64,000 bases of DNA from NCBI GenBank assembly GCA_014338405.1, contig JTDE01000934.1, positions 96,100 to 160,099 of the forward strand, given 5' to 3'. Source of the DNA: Paragonimus skrjabini miyazakii (lineage: Eukaryota; Platyhelminthes; Trematoda; Plagiorchiida; Troglotrematidae). The notes under the pieces were generated by a model. That model ran no database searches, was not told where the DNA came from, and saw only the letters and a list, made by a program, of their open reading frames with translations. Of this stretch, positions 1 through 13,208 are shown in pieces (the first letter of the stretch is position 1; each line of letters begins with the position of its first letter). The position numbers and the translations under genes were made by a program.

Positions 1-275
1 AACCGAATCATTATATTTGAATGCACAACCACTTTCGCTTGTGAGTAATGATCAGACTGTTCGATCGTTTTGATAGAAGACGCAGTTACTGTCTGTTAAA
101 TCCAACCGAGAACACCGCCATAAGAACACGCCTGAGACAGATCAAGATATCACATTTTTTAAAACATGCTAAGTAGTATTTTCACATTGCTAACAGGCAG
201 TTGGGGATGTGTTTAATTTCAAGTTAGACACCATTCATACATGACGTTAGCTTTCGCAGTCAGATAGACTATCTG
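1..275 (-). mobile_element. Family B tRNA/hammerhead repeat, truncated copy 1
   Basis: From the window edge this stretch aligns with 44113-44385 and, in reverse, with 27220-27405. Shared blocks include ACCACTTTCGCTTGTGAGTA, the GTTACTGTCTGTTAA block and TTTAATTTCAAGTT. It is more diverged than the other two large copies, so it is probably older. It holds the part upstream of the tRNA-like promoter and then passes into the start of the next unit (ATTTCAAGTTAGACACCATT), the same head-to-tail junction seen at 44327. The tRNA-like and hammerhead parts would lie outside the window to the left. Confidence 0.75.
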
Positions 276-1479
276 GCTATAATCAAGTGTGGGGACTATT
301 CAACTCGATTTTAACCAGATCCCCGGCTATACATCATTATTTATACTCCTACTAAACAAAATTAGAAATACGTATGAGAAGGCTATCAACAAGCATCGTT
401 ACCAAGAAGTCGTAAATATTTGCTTTGCAGTGTTTTCCTCAGTTGAACATAATGTCTTCTTCTTACTCAGCTTGGATACACAAACACATTGACCTAAATC
501 TGAAATGCTTACGTAACTGTATGCAGTTATCCAAATTCTACCTGATGATAACTGCACATCCATAATTCAAATATATAGATAGCCTTGTTGTTTGTATCAT
601 GGAAGACAAAACAAAAAATTCGAAATAACCAAATAATATTCAACGGATAATGATGACAGTTCTCACAAAACAAGTGTTGACTGAAAGAAAGTTGACGTTA
701 AATGATGTGACACTATAGACCGGGAATGGTAAACACAGGTTACAAAAGATTAGTTAATATAGCGATTGACAATAATTCTGTATTTTTAAGAAAGCACGTT
801 TGATACCAATCTGTTTAAGTATGTGAACAACGAAACACATGAACATCACGCGCAGTTCACCATGGACTAAAGAGTACTGGACAAAACAACACATACTAAC
901 AAAGATTCCAAGTTGTGCTGACGTTGAGGATGCAAGAGAAAAGCTACAGACGACATGATGCGATTGACGTTGAAGACGAGACCACGTTTTTTCATTTCTC
1001 GAAGTTCATTTCCAATGTAGCTGATCACATCAATTAGTTGGCATCTACAAGGACAATAGACAGATTGATCATAGAATGTAGTTAGTAAGGGCATACACCA
1101 TAAAAGTATCGTAATCGACTCTGTGCATTTCCCTGCGCGTGCACTCACCCCGATCAATCGATAAACTTAATGATCGTTGCCGTGTACCAACAATTATTGG
1201 AATCGAGTTTCTAAGCAACTGTCTTGGCGATAGCTGCATAAGCGTAATATCACTAACAAAAGAATTAGAATAGTTTCTGTACTATTGCATGTATTACTGT
1301 CAGTTTCAAGTTTCCAGCAGATTATATTAACGTAAGGATGCGATAGCAGTGGGGTCATTACTAGGTGGTCTTTTTTATGGCAAACCTTGATAATGGTGTT
1401 GTGACAACGCGGATTAACTTACTCAGTTTTTATAAATGATTTGTAACTGATATTGTGTGCCTCGATGAACCAATATGCC
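276..1479. other. No gene recognised
   Basis: AT-rich sequence with only short open frames (for example 867-1157 on the minus strand) and no recognisable domain. Part of it may be undetectable leading sequence of the PLE fragment that starts near 1480. Confidence 0.5.
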
Positions 1480-2605
1480 CTAAGGAAATACGGGGATGGT
1501 TTAACTCAGCCTATCAAAATATCCGTTTTACCGGGGAACCTCAGTCACTCGAATATAATGGATTTCTAGACGTCTTCTTGTTCCCCTCTCTCATGGGACG
1601 TTACAAAGAGGAATACAATGTTAGTTAATCTGGACCGGACAACATAAGGACTTTTGTAGTTTTATAACACTAATATCTTCCGGTGTCTGGGTTGAACAAC
1701 TACAAAAACCCATTCGAGATAGGAAGACAATTCAAATTTAGTGGACCAGTCGAAAATGGCTATCCAAAGTCATTTAGTTACAAACGAATTGTGATGTATG
1801 ACCAAATCGAAGGTGCGATTATTTCAACACAGTGTAATATCTAAACGCGGTACAGCCAAACCCTCTGACGAGGGGATTGCAGACAACAAGGGTGACAGGA
1901 AGTATCATCAGTTAACGAAGTCAAACCAACGGACGAAAAATAGTAGATAAAAACTACGAAAAAGAGCGCCAGTCATAAACACAAATCAGGCACATGATGC
2001 GTGAATGGAAAGTGCCGTTGCGTTGTAGACTGGAATTCCGGTTCATAAACGCAAGCACATGTGGTGTGGGAACTTGCGTGATGGATAGTAAAGATCGTGC
2101 TCTACTGAACGTTTTGCTACAATATGTTAGCTACAAGAAAATTAGACAAACCACATATTACGGAAAAAAGCCGGTCTATATTTTGTTGCCTTCAAGGGAC
2201 GACGTTGTCTTCGAAAATATAAGCAATAGACTCAACGCAGCATTAAAGAAAGACAGTTTACAGTCAGACTACGCATCCAGTTTAATTCTACACCAGCTTT
2301 GTGCGCCCAAATGAAAGATGTATTGTTTTTATGCTGCGTTTTTTTATGTATACAATTTCCTTTATTCCTTCGGGACGAGGTATATAGGCCGCAAGACACG
2401 GCGGCTATCTCAACGCATTCGGGAGCATCGTGCTAACTCCTGGCTTGGCGAAGTCTCGCTCCCCATCGAATGGAATGCAACCATTCAGTCAATCCCACAG
2501 ACTCATTTCGTCAAAGGTCGATTGATGACATTCTCCAATCGTCCACCTCCTCCTTTAGTACGTAACCAAAAACGTTTCGTCAAATCGTTCAGTCTTCCAT
2601 GACCC
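1480..2605 (+). mobile_element. Penelope-like element fragment: RT end and GIY-YIG tail
   Basis: Frame-broken coding sequence of a PLE. Visible blocks in order are: WFNSAYQNIRFTGEP and GFLDVF (about 1490-1580, the 'IRFT...LPFLDV' RT block); ENGYPKSF (about 1756); KPVYILLPSRDD with ISNRLNAAL (about 2170-2250); and RYIGRKTRRLSQRIREH (about 2376-2435), the second half of a GIY-YIG endonuclease. KRFVKSFSLP (2570-2599) matches the conserved PLE C-terminus. Frameshifts and stops separate the blocks, and the TGA at 2600 stands where the family usually has a tryptophan. The element cannot encode an active product. PLEs copy themselves by target-primed reverse transcription. Confidence 0.85.
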
Positions 2606-5189
2606 TGTGTCCACATTCGAGCTGAACAGATTAAGTATTTCTGATCACAAATCTTAGAACGATCCACTTTCCCAGGAGCCCACATCTCGCAACTCTTTGA
2701 ACATCTGGGTGCTATCAACCAATTATCACACAAGGTTGGACAACAATCGGTGTGGAATTATCCGGAGATTGCATTGTACCTGTTCAGGCATGCATTTATG
2801 CCCACTGTAGATTACCCCTCGTACACTAGTTTGAAGGCTAATGATATACATAACAGTGTTACGAACATGCCAAAATCACTATGGTCCATCGGGTACAACA
2901 TTACAAAAACCACTGTAACCCAAGTTCACCTGCCCACAATGTCATTCATTCACCGTAATTATTCTGCTGTTCCCACAATGTCGAAGATACGGGGTGAAAC
3001 AAGAACTTATAGTTTTGTTTACAAATCCGTAGCGAGGCGAAGCTCTTCCGAAGCAAACATCGCACACGCCTTCCTGAACCATGTACTACGCTGTCCCATG
3101 ATAGCCCACCGTTTTCATCCAGTCATGATCTCACGGAGTTTCCAATGAAGCCTCAGGTTTTCCCGTACACTTACGAAGGGCAGAGTTAAAGAGTTCACTA
3201 TCGAAATCATTGAACTATCGATCATCTTGCCAAACTCAGTGACAGTGCTTTGAATTAGATGAATTGCTGATCCGGATGGACAGTATTCATCAACGGTCGG
3301 TGTAGTGAAGTGCCTAATAAGTAGAAATTTGCTTTATTCGTTCGGGATTCAAAAAATGCTCACCTTTATAGTATCGATGCCCGTTGGAATTGACTCTGTT
3401 GATACTAAGGGTTCGGACAATAACCCTCTACTCAAATGTGTTGGTGCATCCTCATTTATTTTTTTAAATAAGCACTAAACAGACATGATATGTAATCCAG
3501 AATGCACTGAGTACGCATGCCTTTATCGATTACAAGGCCTTCGCTCAAAAATATTTTTATTGTGGTCATATGCTAAACATAATGTTCTTTCTGGTAGTTC
3601 AAATAACAAATTAAGGATGGATCTGTATACTGAGGTTAGGAACAATTTGGTCACAATTCGAAACGCCCAGTTAAACCATCGGGCTAACAAAATACAAGCC
3701 TCGTCGCTACAGAGGTTATAAGCAAACGTTTTGTTTGTCCAGTTATCCATCAGTGAAACAAATGGCAAATTATCACACTAAAAGACACACAGATTAACTT
3801 GTTAGGACGTTGGCTCACGGAAGGTGATACATTCTGTTTCTGTGTTTACTTCATTATAGAACCACAACTGTAAAGATGTCGTAAAGTGTAAACTTAAAGT
3901 CTCATGTAAACCAGCATCTGCACCTCGATTCTAAGTTTCGATAAACCTGTTGGCCCGAACTTTCTTGAACCTGACATTTTCTAAAGAGTGTTGGAAAGTG
4001 AACGCGGGCTGCTATTCAGCTGTTTCAACTAGTGTGGACAATGACAGTGTTCCCCTAAGCTGGGCTCGGTAGATAATGTGGATTGTATTCAAAAACGGTG
4101 TTAGGAACACTTGGGACAAACAAACGAAGAATTAGTCATATCTCATTCATAACTCAGATTCACATATATCTGCTGATGCAACTAAAAGTGTAAACAATTC
4201 GGAAGAATGAGCATGACTTCACACAGAACAGTAAATAAAAAACGCGGTTTATCCCTCATCAACAATTGCCAATTTTTTGATTCATTTGTTTTAATCACAC
4301 TCTTTGAGTTGATTAATTATGCTAAACACCTAAACAAATATGTTGGCTAATGAATTCGACAGTGGGAGAAAAATCCGTATGGATTGTTCAACTTTCTATA
4401 GAGGTATAGAGTATATGTGTGATACGTCTTGATTACTAGCGTAGATCTCCAACCAAGTAATAGGTTGTCGATTACGCAATCATCGAAATATTACTGTCAC
4501 ATATTACAAATGACGAAAACGACATCGAATGATAATTCACATCGAATCGCGTGTTTATACTACAGCTGGATAGCATTAAGAACAGTACTTTTCTAAGACT
4601 GTTGGGTTAGTAGAAATTTGCAGTCGAATGTGTAAGTTTATTGATTTTGTGTCCATTCAAATATACTTTGCTGACACTACGAGACGTACAGTTCTCCGTA
4701 CGGCAACGTTTATTGTGATACTGTTCCTTTTTTGTAGCTACCGTCAACCCATGAGCGTGGCAGCGCTACAACCACTTCGTGAGGAATGATGCAGGTTCCA
4801 TAGAAATACTGGCGTCCGAAATTTACTCTCTTGCTTCTTAGAAAGACAATTCTTCCATCGTGCATCGTTCTAAATTCCATCGTTTATCTCATATTTGTGT
4901 TTGTATTAATATCGCATGAGTGTTATTAGTCAAGCTTTGGTAATGATATCGCTTTCTAACGACGCAAACCCATCCCTGTCAGCGCCATCACTTGATTCAC
5001 AGACTCAATTCACCAAATTGTTAGAGGTACACCTTTCATTGGCATCGTCTCTCGTTACAAGCGCCACCTTCACGACAGCGGCTAATAATTAACAATGTCA
5101 TTAGGCTGATATTTGTGAAAAGACAAGCGGAACAACTGGAACGTCTTGTACTGGGCGACCCACCAAAGATAGTCGTTCTTACGTTTGGA
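2606..5189. other. No gene recognised
   Basis: The open frame at 2750-3148 (+, 132 codons) directly follows the PLE C-terminus and resembles no known family. It may be a PLE 3' flank or chance. The frame at 3485-3721 (+) is likewise unrecognised. The rest is AT-rich with no identifiable structure. Confidence 0.45.
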
Positions 5190-5560
5190 GAAAACGATTT
5201 CTGTCCTCAATCAACATATGTCTTCTTACTGCATTGATAACCTAGACAATCGATATCCTAACCTTAGGGTTTTGCGTAAACTGAAATTCAATAGATTTCT
5301 GCCGTTTCTGGACCTAGTCATTAGTCGTCGAGAAGGTGACTCGATTAAAAAAAGCCGTTTACAAGAAAACCACTTGAACCAGTCAATGCTTGAACTTAAG
5401 TGACTTCACACAAGTCCAACACAAATGAACACAGATGAATATGCTGTTCTTATAACCAAGGCGAGTCGGTACACAGAACGTTGCCATTGATGACTTCCAG
5501 TGGTTACCCTCAAAAGACGCTGGCAAAGACGCCGCAGACAAAAATCAATGAAAAAGGTGA
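5190..5560 (+). mobile_element. Penelope-like element fragment, RT C-terminal block
   Basis: The frame reads LDNRYPNLRVLRKLKFN then RFLPFLDLVISRREGDSIK. This is the PLE RT block in which a short helix is followed by LPFLDVLV-R-DG-I. The downstream sequence (KSVQHK-like after 5402) matches the continuation of the copy at 51.3 kb but is out of frame. There is no active-site YVDD and no endonuclease. It is an old, truncated copy. Confidence 0.75.
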
Positions 5561-8500
5561 TCACAGTGATTAAAAAGGCTCTACATAGAAACGTCTTTTG
5601 AAGACAGCATCATGTATCAAATAACACGATCATCGAGTTGTTCAATCAAGCGAACACTTACTTCCATTGAGTTTCGAGTAACCGTCTGAAATAAGAAGTT
5701 GCCAATGTTTTCCATCAAGGGGGTTCATCTTAACCGTACCCTATCGTAAATCGATGGATGATTATCCATCTACAATTCTTTTGTCATGAAGATACTGTTC
5801 ATATCACTGAAGACTGAGTACTGATGAGACATTGAAAATTGCGCCCATCCATTGGTTTACAGGTATTTGGGTTCTAAATTAGAAATAGTTGAACCGATTA
5901 GCTAACGTTCCACGATAACGGGAAACTCTAGACATTTCTCTGATTTCCAGATTGTTCTCGTTCGTATAAGCTTTTGTAAGATGGGTTTGTTTTAAGGAGT
6001 ACTTGATAAGCACAGCTCTAAAGCAAACATTCATAACAGTTGAACACAGCGGATGCCGCTTCGGATGGCGATTTTCTTCCTCTGCCTCGTCCAATTCAGC
6101 CTCAATATCCGTGTACCTTTGAGTATCCTAAACGTGTCTATCTTCTGTGTGTATGATGTCATCGTCTACCCTGAAAAGCTGCAACTGTTCTGAGCAGAAT
6201 TTACCTAATAATGCACACGTTAACAAAGACCCTCTTAGGAACTGCTCCAATTCCTGACGGCGTTTGGAGTTATTTATGACCCACATTTCGTAGACACATA
6301 AAAGTGATTGATGTAAGGATCCGCACCACCTAAAACATTTTGAGATAGTCAACTGGGAAACGGTGGCAGAATAGTTGCGCCCGGTTTACGGCAACCAGTA
6401 AACTGATCTTGATGATACACACAAGTATGACGAAATTTCGCATCGTCATGTCAAACGCGGATGAACATGGTATAGATTAAATTTAACGCGTGTTTAATAA
6501 GTGCTTTCCCTTCAGTCAGTTTCACAAGTCGAATAGTATATACGCTCGATATCTGAGGACTCGCCGGTGTAGTCGAGCTCAGATATGGCAGTTTCATATT
6601 GATAAGACAAGCATACAAATGGGTTTGCCAACTAAGCAGGAGAAGGAACAATTTTACCGTTTAAAATTGTATTCCCATTTGGTTTTTCCATTCAGTTATA
6701 AAACAGCTTCTGTTTCAGCCTAAAAGTCATTTCGATTCATCATTGATGGCAAGTGCTATAAAGTTAATGAGTTGAAAATATCTTGGGTCCACCTTTTACG
6801 AACACTTGCTACTATCTGTTTTTTGTCCACGACGCTGCATGCCAGCTAACGAAATAGACACGCTTGGTTCAAGCATTTCGCCTTGGACTATCAGTCTGCA
6901 ATGACTACGACACAGAGTGGCACGAACTGGTGAGTATATGATAGTTCATACTAATATTCGTCCAGCCGATACTTTATGATCAATTCCATCCCTGTTTGAA
7001 CCCAACAGGTTAGTGTACTCTGAGTCGGGTTTGAAACAACGACCATTCGCACTGGGATCAGAAAGGATCGGTCAGAGATCCGATTAGTAAAGTTCATTAA
7101 TGAACCAATAATTCAAAATCCTTGAACTATAAAATGTAGCACCGCAACTGTGAGTGTTCACCTTTTTCCATAAAAGTTTAAGATTTTCATGTTTCTCGAG
7201 GGAGATCACTTCAAAGGGTTACCATGTAACCAACTACTACCTTAAACTGAATGAAAATGTGAAAAATTGGTGGATTCCATAACGAAATTAGTATGCTTTA
7301 ATCAACTATAAATGATCGACATATCTTTTATGGACTTCAGAAAGCACTTAGAGCTGCTAGCTTCCATATAGTAAATGAGCCATAACTAAGACTTACAAAT
7401 ACACATAGGGAACCTAAGTATAGCCGGACCACCGATCCAGAAGCTAGGAAGAAAGCATTGTATCAAGGAATACTGCCAAGCTGCCTCACCATTGTCCTAC
7501 CACTGACTCAAGAGTCCATATGTTGATATACCTTGATATGTATCAAACCAATGAGGTCCTAGGAGAAACACTTATACAGGCATATTATTTTGACTGGCTT
7601 CCCACCCCTACTGCGTTACTTCACATGTTCACATACTTGTCCTGTTGTGCAAGCTTATAATCACACATGCAAAGAAGACTAACGAGTGCATCTTGGTTAC
7701 AGTATAGTTGCCGGTTACGTTTACCCATTTGCTGAAACTTATGAACGAAGTTAGGAGAACGCTGGACAAAGCCTCGCGCATTTGTTTCAACTACTGAGAA
7801 TGACAGAACAGTCAAGTGAGCTTCGTGAGTTGCCAACATGTTATGCATTTATAAAGAGACATAGAAGCCACCATAAAAACTGTGAAGGATCCAGCTTCTA
7901 CAGAAGGAAACATGGGCAGAGACGCACGTACCAATTTAGGATACAACTCTGTACATTTACAAATGAGAGCTCAGTTCAGTGAATCGGTAGGCAGTTTTAG
8001 AAAAGCATAGGTCTTTAGCCGTTACAGACAAACCTTCGAACGTGTAGTGCTCATAAATATGAAATGTAAAGACTGTGCTGGCAACTGACACGTGTACCAG
8101 TGACAAGCAAACAAGGCATGCATCTCTACGTTCGCAGACGCGTTCAAGTATTATTGCCTTGTTATTTGCTTCGCCATGGATTCGACCGATAAATACCTCT
8201 AGGTGAAATACAAATCAATGATTCTAACTATCAGATTTATTTATAAACACTTCTGGAGCGTCCGCCTCAACTAACTCTTCATTCTGTCGTAGAAAATGTT
8301 TTCCCAACTGCTAGAAAATAGATAGACAAAAATCGTCTAAAATACGATAGCAAACTCTTTGAACTGGCAAAGCGGTTACTGGGAATAAAATTAGGTTTTC
8401 AGCATTATATGCACATCTTTTTATCGTGCGTTTCAGGTCACTTTACTCCAAGGTTCCAGCGCGTGAAGCAACATATCACTTCAGCCTTTTAGAATTCAAA

Positions 8501-11052
8501 AGCCCTCGATAATACGGCAATTAGAGAGACCTATAGCCTCTTTGTAGTTTCAACTACATACACAACTGACATTGTCCCTAAGCCGATCAACTAAAATTGA
8601 TATGTTTAAACATGACCTTCAGTAATGGAATCTCCAACTTCTCACTATCATTTGTTTCGTATGTTCCACCAATCCTCTGTAACGTAAAGTGGAATAGTCA
8701 CACTAACGTATTTCTTGCAGATCGATTATGGGAAACAGTATTTTCGACACAACAATATTAATAAAGATTAACAAAAACTCCTCATCTACATCCCTCTACA
8801 AACTAGCTTTCTATACACGCATTTGCAAACATGCCGCTAAGTATATGTACTACAATATAATTGGCATCGTATTTTAGTCGCATACAGTAAAGTACCGCAT
8901 ATTATATCTCATGCGGTATACGGTTATTTTCATCACCGTTTCCACTACTCAACCATCGAATTAAGTTCGATCAGCATGCACAAAGCATGCTCCGCCAGGT
9001 TCCAAAATGTTGGCATTATCGATTGTAAGAGTGAAGGTGCAAATGAATAGGAGAAATGTTGTACATTCTCAACAAAGCACTGCATTTTTGACGAAACAGG
9101 TATTGCCTCAAATTCGGGCCCCAAATACATCCATATTTAACTATAATTACAGTGCGGTATAGTTTTCATGATAACTAATATTGTCCTATTGTCAGCTGTT
9201 TGAAATACGGAACGACGTTTTAAAATAGACCTGTCGAAGGGATTAGATTGTAACAGAGCTTAAAGTATATGGCTGACGACTATTAAATCCTTGTTCAATA
9301 TAAGGGCCGTAAAAACTACTAGCACTGAGGACAGCATGAAATGTAACCCATTCAATCTGTAGCTTTTCTGAAGTTTATATTTTACACACAATTTAGAAGG
9401 AAACGTTGAATAATTATCTTTTATGTGCTAAACCTAATAAGCTTCTAAATTTCATGTGCTGGCTTTTCACACTACTCTGTATTTTACCGAATATCAGCCT
9501 CATTTTTTCTGAAACTGCTGATCTTTACCGAATGTTTCCGATGTGTTTCACGGCGACAGTCGGCCTCAAGTAATGTGTACGTATGTATATACTGCTATAG
9601 TTCAGAACTATTCGGATGATGAAGAAAACTGCAAAGGTGAGTATGGACATCGTTTCGCTTTTTCTGTTCCTTCTTCTCCTCCTCTTTCAAAAGTTTAGGT
9701 GAGACTAGTTAACTACCTCTAAATTGGATTATTTAAGGCAGAAAATAAATACTGTTCAAACGAATATAATGAACTCCAAGTGTAAAGGTATAACAACATA
9801 TACTCCAACGTGCCACGAATGTAGCGCTCACAAGTGCGATGGATGCTCTGTGGGTTTTCCCTATCCCGCATATTACAGCAGCACAATCCTTCGACCGATT
9901 ATGTGTTGCAGCGTAAACGTGTTTCAGGACTTGATTGATCTTCGACTAGTCACACTATACTGTCTCTCAGTAGGATTTGTTCAAGGTATCTAATGAAAAC
10001 GTAGAATTATCTTGTAGTTGTCTTTCATCTTATTCTCCCGGACAGCTGTGCAGGAAACCCACAGAAAGCGAACTGTTGCTAACAAATTGGACAGACTATT
10101 TTGTTTAAAGTGCATATCGCTTGTAGCATTTAGCTCTAGAAATTCTGGACGAGTTATATATGTGTCAGTTTGTTAAGGGCGTCGAAACGTATACCAGAAA
10201 AGCATATCAAATTCTCGGGAAATTCATAAAGCACATCTACTGCGCGCGATATTTAGTGAATGCAAGAAAGCTGTTGACCACCGCTTCATGCAGCCATTTT
10301 CATGGATCACGAAAAACCAACGAGACAGCCATCTGTTCTGACTGGTAGCATAACCAGTGGTTGTGGGTCACACCAATCTCTCTGACTGGTCGCTTGTCTA
10401 GCATATACAGTGGAGATATCGGTTGTGTTTTACTCACAGATTCAACTAAGTATTTAAATCGAATGTTTGGATTCATTACACCGTGTTTAAATCAAATGAG
10501 GCACTAACTCCAAGATGAATTTAACCCCCCCCCCACCCCTTAGGAAATTCAGTAAAATTGTGTACGTACGAGAGAGACACACAGAATTCACCAGAGCACT
10601 GAGAATGCATGGCGTAATAAGGCAAACGCAATTAGGCTTGTCGTCGCCTTTGACGGATGCACTGGTACTGGCGCTTAATGAACGGCATATGGTGCAACGA
10701 AACTGGAATATATGTTTTAACTGACTGACTAGACAAGTTGGATAACGCAGGTCACTTAATAAACGTAAGGAAGATCGTAGAAACATAGTGGGAACAATTC
10801 AGCATACATGTGGAAGTATTCATGTCACTATCCATAAGTATCCATAAAAATATAGAACTCGTACAACTTTAGCTTGAAGATGGTCGAGCTAAATGATTGA
10901 TGAAAAACGACCTCATGTCTCGAAATCAAACAATGGCAGGTTAATGTTAAGCTTATAGAAACAACGATGAAACGATAGACGAAAGGTTCTTTGACAATAT
11001 AAGCACATTATTGGTGTCTTCGAAATACTTTGCCATTTTCGTTGACGTTACG
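5561..11052. other. No gene recognised
   Basis: About 5.5 kb of AT-rich sequence. Open frames are all under 100 codons and show no domain I recognise. The frame at 9724-9993 (+) is cysteine-rich (TCHECSAHKCDGC) but matches no known spacing. A C10 homopolymer lies at 10525-10534. Confidence 0.45.
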
Positions 11053-11275
11053 GACTTCCTGCATGAACTGCTTTATAAATCCTGTGTGGGTAGGCTTCCC
11101 TCTTGTTAACTTGTTGGAGTCTATAGGGTACGGTGAAACGGATGGGTGGTTGAGTTCGGAGATAAAAGTTTTGAGCTTCCATCCTGGTTTCACAGATCAG
11201 CTGGTAGAGCCCACGGCTGGTTTATAAATGCTCTCTCTATGAGTGGTTCGAGTCTAGTCGAGGTCAATGGTCTCA
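11053..11275 (+). mobile_element. Family A tRNA-derived SINE, copy 1
   Basis: A tRNA-like segment at 11186-11260 has a box A-like AGATCAGCTGGTAGAGC and a near-perfect box B, GGTTCGAGTCT (11245-11255). The roughly 130 bp before it align with the same region of the 15.2-kb copy. Shared features are the TTCCTGCATGAACTG block against TTCCAGCGTGAACTG, AAATCCTG, ACGGGTGG-like and GAGCT. The similarity covers more than the tRNA part, which supports a dispersed SINE rather than independent tRNA genes. Confidence 0.7.
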
Positions 11276-12897
11276 CAAATAGATCCCTTAGATTTTAAAA
11301 TCTACCCCACCTCTTTTCAATCTTAGATATATTCCAAGCTTATCACATGTTAGTAGGATTCCAAATTATCATTTCCACCATACAAAAATAATCTGGCGAT
11401 ACGTTACTGTTTCTGCGTTTTCAGCCTGATATCGTATGATGCTGAGACACGGGAGTCTTCCTTATGCTTTCAGCAGAAAATATTAGTTGTCGTAGAGACT
11501 TTCAGTGGTAACTCCCCCATTTTATGTTTACTCGTTGATGTACTGTAAATCCGTGTGTTGCATGAGGGCAATAAACGAAGAACCTATGCTTAACTCGAAA
11601 TCAAACAGCTGTAGCTAGTTGCGAAAATACGACTCAAACATTCTTCGGCACAGTAAACCCACCTAGAATATTCAGTTGTGTTGTTTGCGTACAAATGCTT
11701 CAAGGTTATCTCAAGATGCTTCCGGCTTCTGGTTCACTTCGCTGCTCCTGAAGCAATTCCCGTTACCTAACAATTACTTAAATGGAAATACTCAACTTTT
11801 CAGACAAGAAAAAGTTATCCCATTACATTATCCGTTGTTTACGAAATGACCTTGTTCACGCCCTGCAAGCGAATTAAGCCAGGTCGGATGTTCATAAGAA
11901 TGTCAGCTCACACTGCAATCAATAATTGACCAATGGTCATCACACCTCATTTGTTTCCATCTAATTAATTTTTTCCGGAAAGGAACAGAACGGTAAGTCG
12001 ATTTGTGCAACTAGGACACGATCGATCCGAAATTTTCATGACCTTGTGTGCACGTGCATCGTTCAGTTGGGGAAAAATATGTCCGAGAAGCTCATGAACG
12101 TAACACATGTATCATTGAAAGAAGTGTTTGAATGCACCGGAGCTTGTGTTCATTGAGTTCATTCCCAAACAAGTGGTAGGTCTTGATCCCATCGTGCACA
12201 GATTTCATTCATGACTACTTCCTAATTGGTAATTAAGACTTAATGAGGACACATACAAATTAAAAGAGTTTGTGATCGATCCTATCAATTAATCATTTAT
12301 TTCTAAGAGAGGAAAAAGTGTTGGTGTGCAAACCATATTGGATTGCCAGTACTCTCTCTGCTGTAATCGTGAGATGGTAACCATAATGCATCATGTTACT
12401 GACGTTACACGATTGTTTTCATCCGTGTTTGAATTAATCATTTGGAAGCAATCCAGATATGGATCGAGCCCACAAACCCTAGCTTCATAACCGAAGCACT
12501 TGTCCACTGCGTCACCAGTCCTACGGATATTGCTTATTGTGTAGCCGATTGACAACTTGACCTCACCCCTGTAGTATAGATGAACATGGTCTACTTCAGA
12601 AAGGCTAGTACTTCGTTCAATCGACTATACACGTAATCAAGAAGCCATTAGTCCACAACCAGCTACTAGGTGAACAGTAAAATCCACGTACAGCATCTAT
12701 TATTTGCATGAGTTCAATGGCTACAGTGAGGATACAATAAGTCCATGTCCCGTTTCCTGATATATATTAAGAGCGTGAATGATCGTCACGGATTCATTGA
12801 ATAAACTGATTTTTGGGTTATTTCGAAATTCGGTTTCAATATTCCTTTTGGTCACGTACAATAATTCAGGCATAAACCGGTGGACTTTTCGCACAAC
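11276..12897. other. Intergenic, 3' side of the follistatin-like gene
   Basis: No coding frame or repeat is recognised. No clear minus-strand polyadenylation signal was found close below the proposed gene end. Confidence 0.45.
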
Positions 12898-13044
12898 TTA
12901 TTTCACACATGGAAGAAATATTCGTTCAACAGTTAATAGGCCCTTAAGCCGAACGAACATCAAATGTGGAGTACTACCATTTTGAAAAACAACCCTACGA
13001 CCTGTTACGTCAATTATAAACCTGCTTACAGTCTCCTTTTTTTC
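12898..13044 (-). CDS. Speculative terminal exon of the follistatin-like gene
   Basis: After an acceptor TTTCACACTAG the sequence is open for 48 codons in the phase needed by the G|GTAGGT donor of the FSD3 exon. It starts EKKETVSRF and ends FLPCVK followed by TAA. The intron would be about 298 bp, close to the 256-bp first intron. There is no family similarity to support it, since follistatin tails are poorly conserved, and an open frame of this length can arise by chance in this sequence. Confidence 0.2.
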   Translation of the reverse strand, partial: EKKETVSRFIIDVTGRRVVFQNGSTPHLMFVRLKGLLTVERIFLPCVK

Positions 13045-13208
13045 TAGTGTGAAATAATGGTATTATGTCCCGTGGTTGTAACACAGTTTTGACTTACGGG
13101 CGGTAAAAGTTCCATCGTAATTTACGAATTTATGCATAATTGGATGGGTGAGAAAGCTTATCAAGTTTTATAAAAGGGTTTTTTGGTAAAACGTGATTTT
13201 GTTCCCGC

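Noticed and set aside
5815..5850. CTGATGAGACATTGAAAA as a hammerhead
   Set aside because: Only six bases separate CTGATGA from GAAA, so stem II cannot form.
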